A DNA stretch of 12,863 nt, from assembly GCA_964489715.1 (NCBI GenBank), contig CAZBAK010000048.1, forward strand, positions 1 to 12,863. The letters run 5' to 3'. Under the pieces are notes generated by a model. That model did not search any database. It had not been told where the DNA came from and saw only the letters and a program-made list of their open reading frames with translations. Position numbers and translations under genes: made by a program. Position 1 is the stretch's first letter. Every line of letters begins with the position of its first letter. This document shows positions 12,267 to 12,863 of this stretch, in pieces. The DNA comes from Tissierella_A sp964489715 (lineage in GTDB: Bacteria > Bacillota > Clostridia > Tissierellales > Tissierellaceae).

Positions 12267-12740
12267 TTATTCATCTCCATATAGTAAAGTAAAACTATCA
12301 TAGTGGTCTTCTGTGTAATAGATAAGTCCATCATTTGAATATACTATTCTCTCAGAGCCCCTATATCCACCCTTATAGTTTATATCACATTCATAATACT
12401 GCCTATTGGAATCTTTAGGAAGCCTTCCCTCCCTATTTCCAAATCTATCTCCACCTATACTTTTTTCTGGGCTAACCTCCCATAGATTTCCCTCTTTGGG
12501 ATCCCAGCCTAGTTTTTTGGCTTGATCTTTCTTAATAAAATTATCTGGCAATTTTTCATATGTATGGATATATAGGGCCACATCTTCCTTACTGCTATAG
12601 TAGCCATCTTCATCTATAGGACTTTCTTGAGGACTCTTAATATCCTCTCCATCTTCTAAGATTATTCTCTCTACTGCTTCACAACCTACAAGGGTAAAAC
12701 TTAATAATACTACTAATAACAAAGATAATATTTTTTTCAT
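12267..12740 (-). CDS. Barnase-family guanyl-specific ribonuclease, predicted lipoprotein
   Basis: 157 residues. The C-terminal domain (about 50-155) aligns without gaps to barnase at an offset of 44: K71=K27, E117=E73 (general base), R127=R83, R131=R87 and H146=H102 (general acid). KLPDNFIKKDQAKKLGW, KSIGGDRFGNREGRLP and LIYYTEDHYDSF are near-identical stretches. The enzyme should therefore be active, cutting RNA after G. The N-terminus is a lipoprotein signal, with LVGC and the lipidated Cys at 20, followed by an acidic linker (about 21-48). It should be anchored on the outer face of the membrane and not released like Bacillus barnase. AGGAG precedes the ATG. The barstar gene follows after one base. 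The role may be RNA scavenging, competition, or both. Confidence 0.93.
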   Translation of the reverse strand: MKKILSLLLVVLLSFTLVGCEAVERIILEDGEDIKSPQESPIDEDGYYSSKEDVALYIHTYEKLPDNFIKKDQAKKLGWDPKEGNLWEVSPEKSIGGDRFGNREGRLPKDSNRQYYECDINYKGGYRGSERIVYSNDGLIYYTEDHYDSFTLLYGDE

Positions 12741-12771
12741 CTTTTTCTCCTATTTTATTATATTTTAATCT

Positions 12772-12818
12772 ATAAAAGAAAGAATTCTATCTAGGGATGA
12801 TAGAATTCTTTCTTTTAT
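12772..12818 (-). terminator. 20-bp perfect inverted repeat, probable terminator of the gene entering from the right
   Basis: Arms 12772-12791 and 12799-12818 are perfectly complementary (inner part AGAATTCTATC), with a 7-base loop TAGGGAT. On the minus strand the second arm ends TTCTTTCTTTTAT, giving a T-rich end. It begins 17 bases past a possible stop codon and ends only 31 bases before the barnase start. Confidence 0.7.
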
Positions 12819-12834
12819 ATAATAACATATTTTC

Positions 12835-12863
12835 CTAAGGTTGCATAACTCCTGCAAAGGCAA
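12835..12863 (-). CDS. Possible C-terminal end of a gene running in from the right edge
   Basis: On the minus strand one frame reads AFAGVMQP and then TAG at 12837-12835, directly ahead of the terminator stem. Only eight residues are visible, so no product can be named. Its position before a terminator is the only support. Confidence 0.3.

Overview
This is an AT-rich window of roughly one-third GC. It has strong AGGAGG-type ribosome binding sites, ATG/GTG/TTG starts, short operons, Rho-independent terminators and several lipoboxes. The gene content includes an H-NOX chemoreceptor, the TIGR03915/TIGR03916 radical-SAM pair, a C_GCAxxG_C_C protein, a PadR/DUF2812 pair and barnase/barstar. Together these point to a low-GC, motile, anaerobic Firmicute of the Clostridia/Tissierellia type. 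No rRNA, tRNA, CRISPR array, insertion sequence, phage gene or integration site is visible, so this looks like chromosomal backbone carrying small accessory operons.

Left part (1-1680, all minus strand). A PadR repressor gene overlaps the start of a DUF2812 membrane protein that runs off the left edge. Its consensus promoter is interleaved with two perfect palindromes, which suggests autoregulation. Upstream, behind its own terminator, is a BlaI/MecI-type repressor followed by a lipoprotein resembling the DUF4825 sensor domain. No BlaR1 protease is present.

Centre-left (1684-6300, minus strand). A DMT/EamA exporter ends at a strong terminator. Upstream of it is the coupled pair made of a radical SAM HhH protein (TIGR03916-like) and its DUF4130 partner (TIGR03915-like). 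The pair has its own promoter and is probably involved in DNA modification or repair. Next come an AI-2E-family permease and a doubtful 52-residue membrane ORF.

Centre (6304-8009). A DUF5996 protein (minus strand) is divergent from a three-TM DUF305 protein (plus strand). The DUF305 gene converges on the next operon at a shared stem-loop.

Centre-right (8007-9999). A minus-strand operon encodes a short YhfC-like intramembrane metalloprotease, a DUF3887 lipoprotein and a C_GCAxxG_C_C redox protein. It is divergent from a GlsB/YeaQ-type small membrane protein followed by a 32-residue membrane peptide.

Right part (10018-12863). A 600-residue chemoreceptor with an N-terminal heme H-NOX domain is the most informative gene. 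Its heme ligand, heme-propionate motif and the Trp/Asn/Tyr distal-pocket triad sit at the same residue numbers as in the O2-binding H-NOX of Caldanaerobacter. It is preceded by a sigma-D (FliA)-like promoter, so it is probably an oxygen or NO taxis receptor expressed with the motility regulon. It converges on a barnase-barstar pair in which the barnase is a predicted lipoprotein with every catalytic residue intact. A 20-bp perfect inverted repeat separates that pair from the end of a gene running in from the right edge.

Recurring themes are sensing of oxygen and envelope state, and surface anchoring: three lipoproteins and many small membrane proteins. I see no single large undescribed system. 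The best leads are the H-NOX receptor, the protease-less BlaI/DUF4825 module, the lipoprotein barnase and the YhfC/DUF3887/C_GCAxxG operon.
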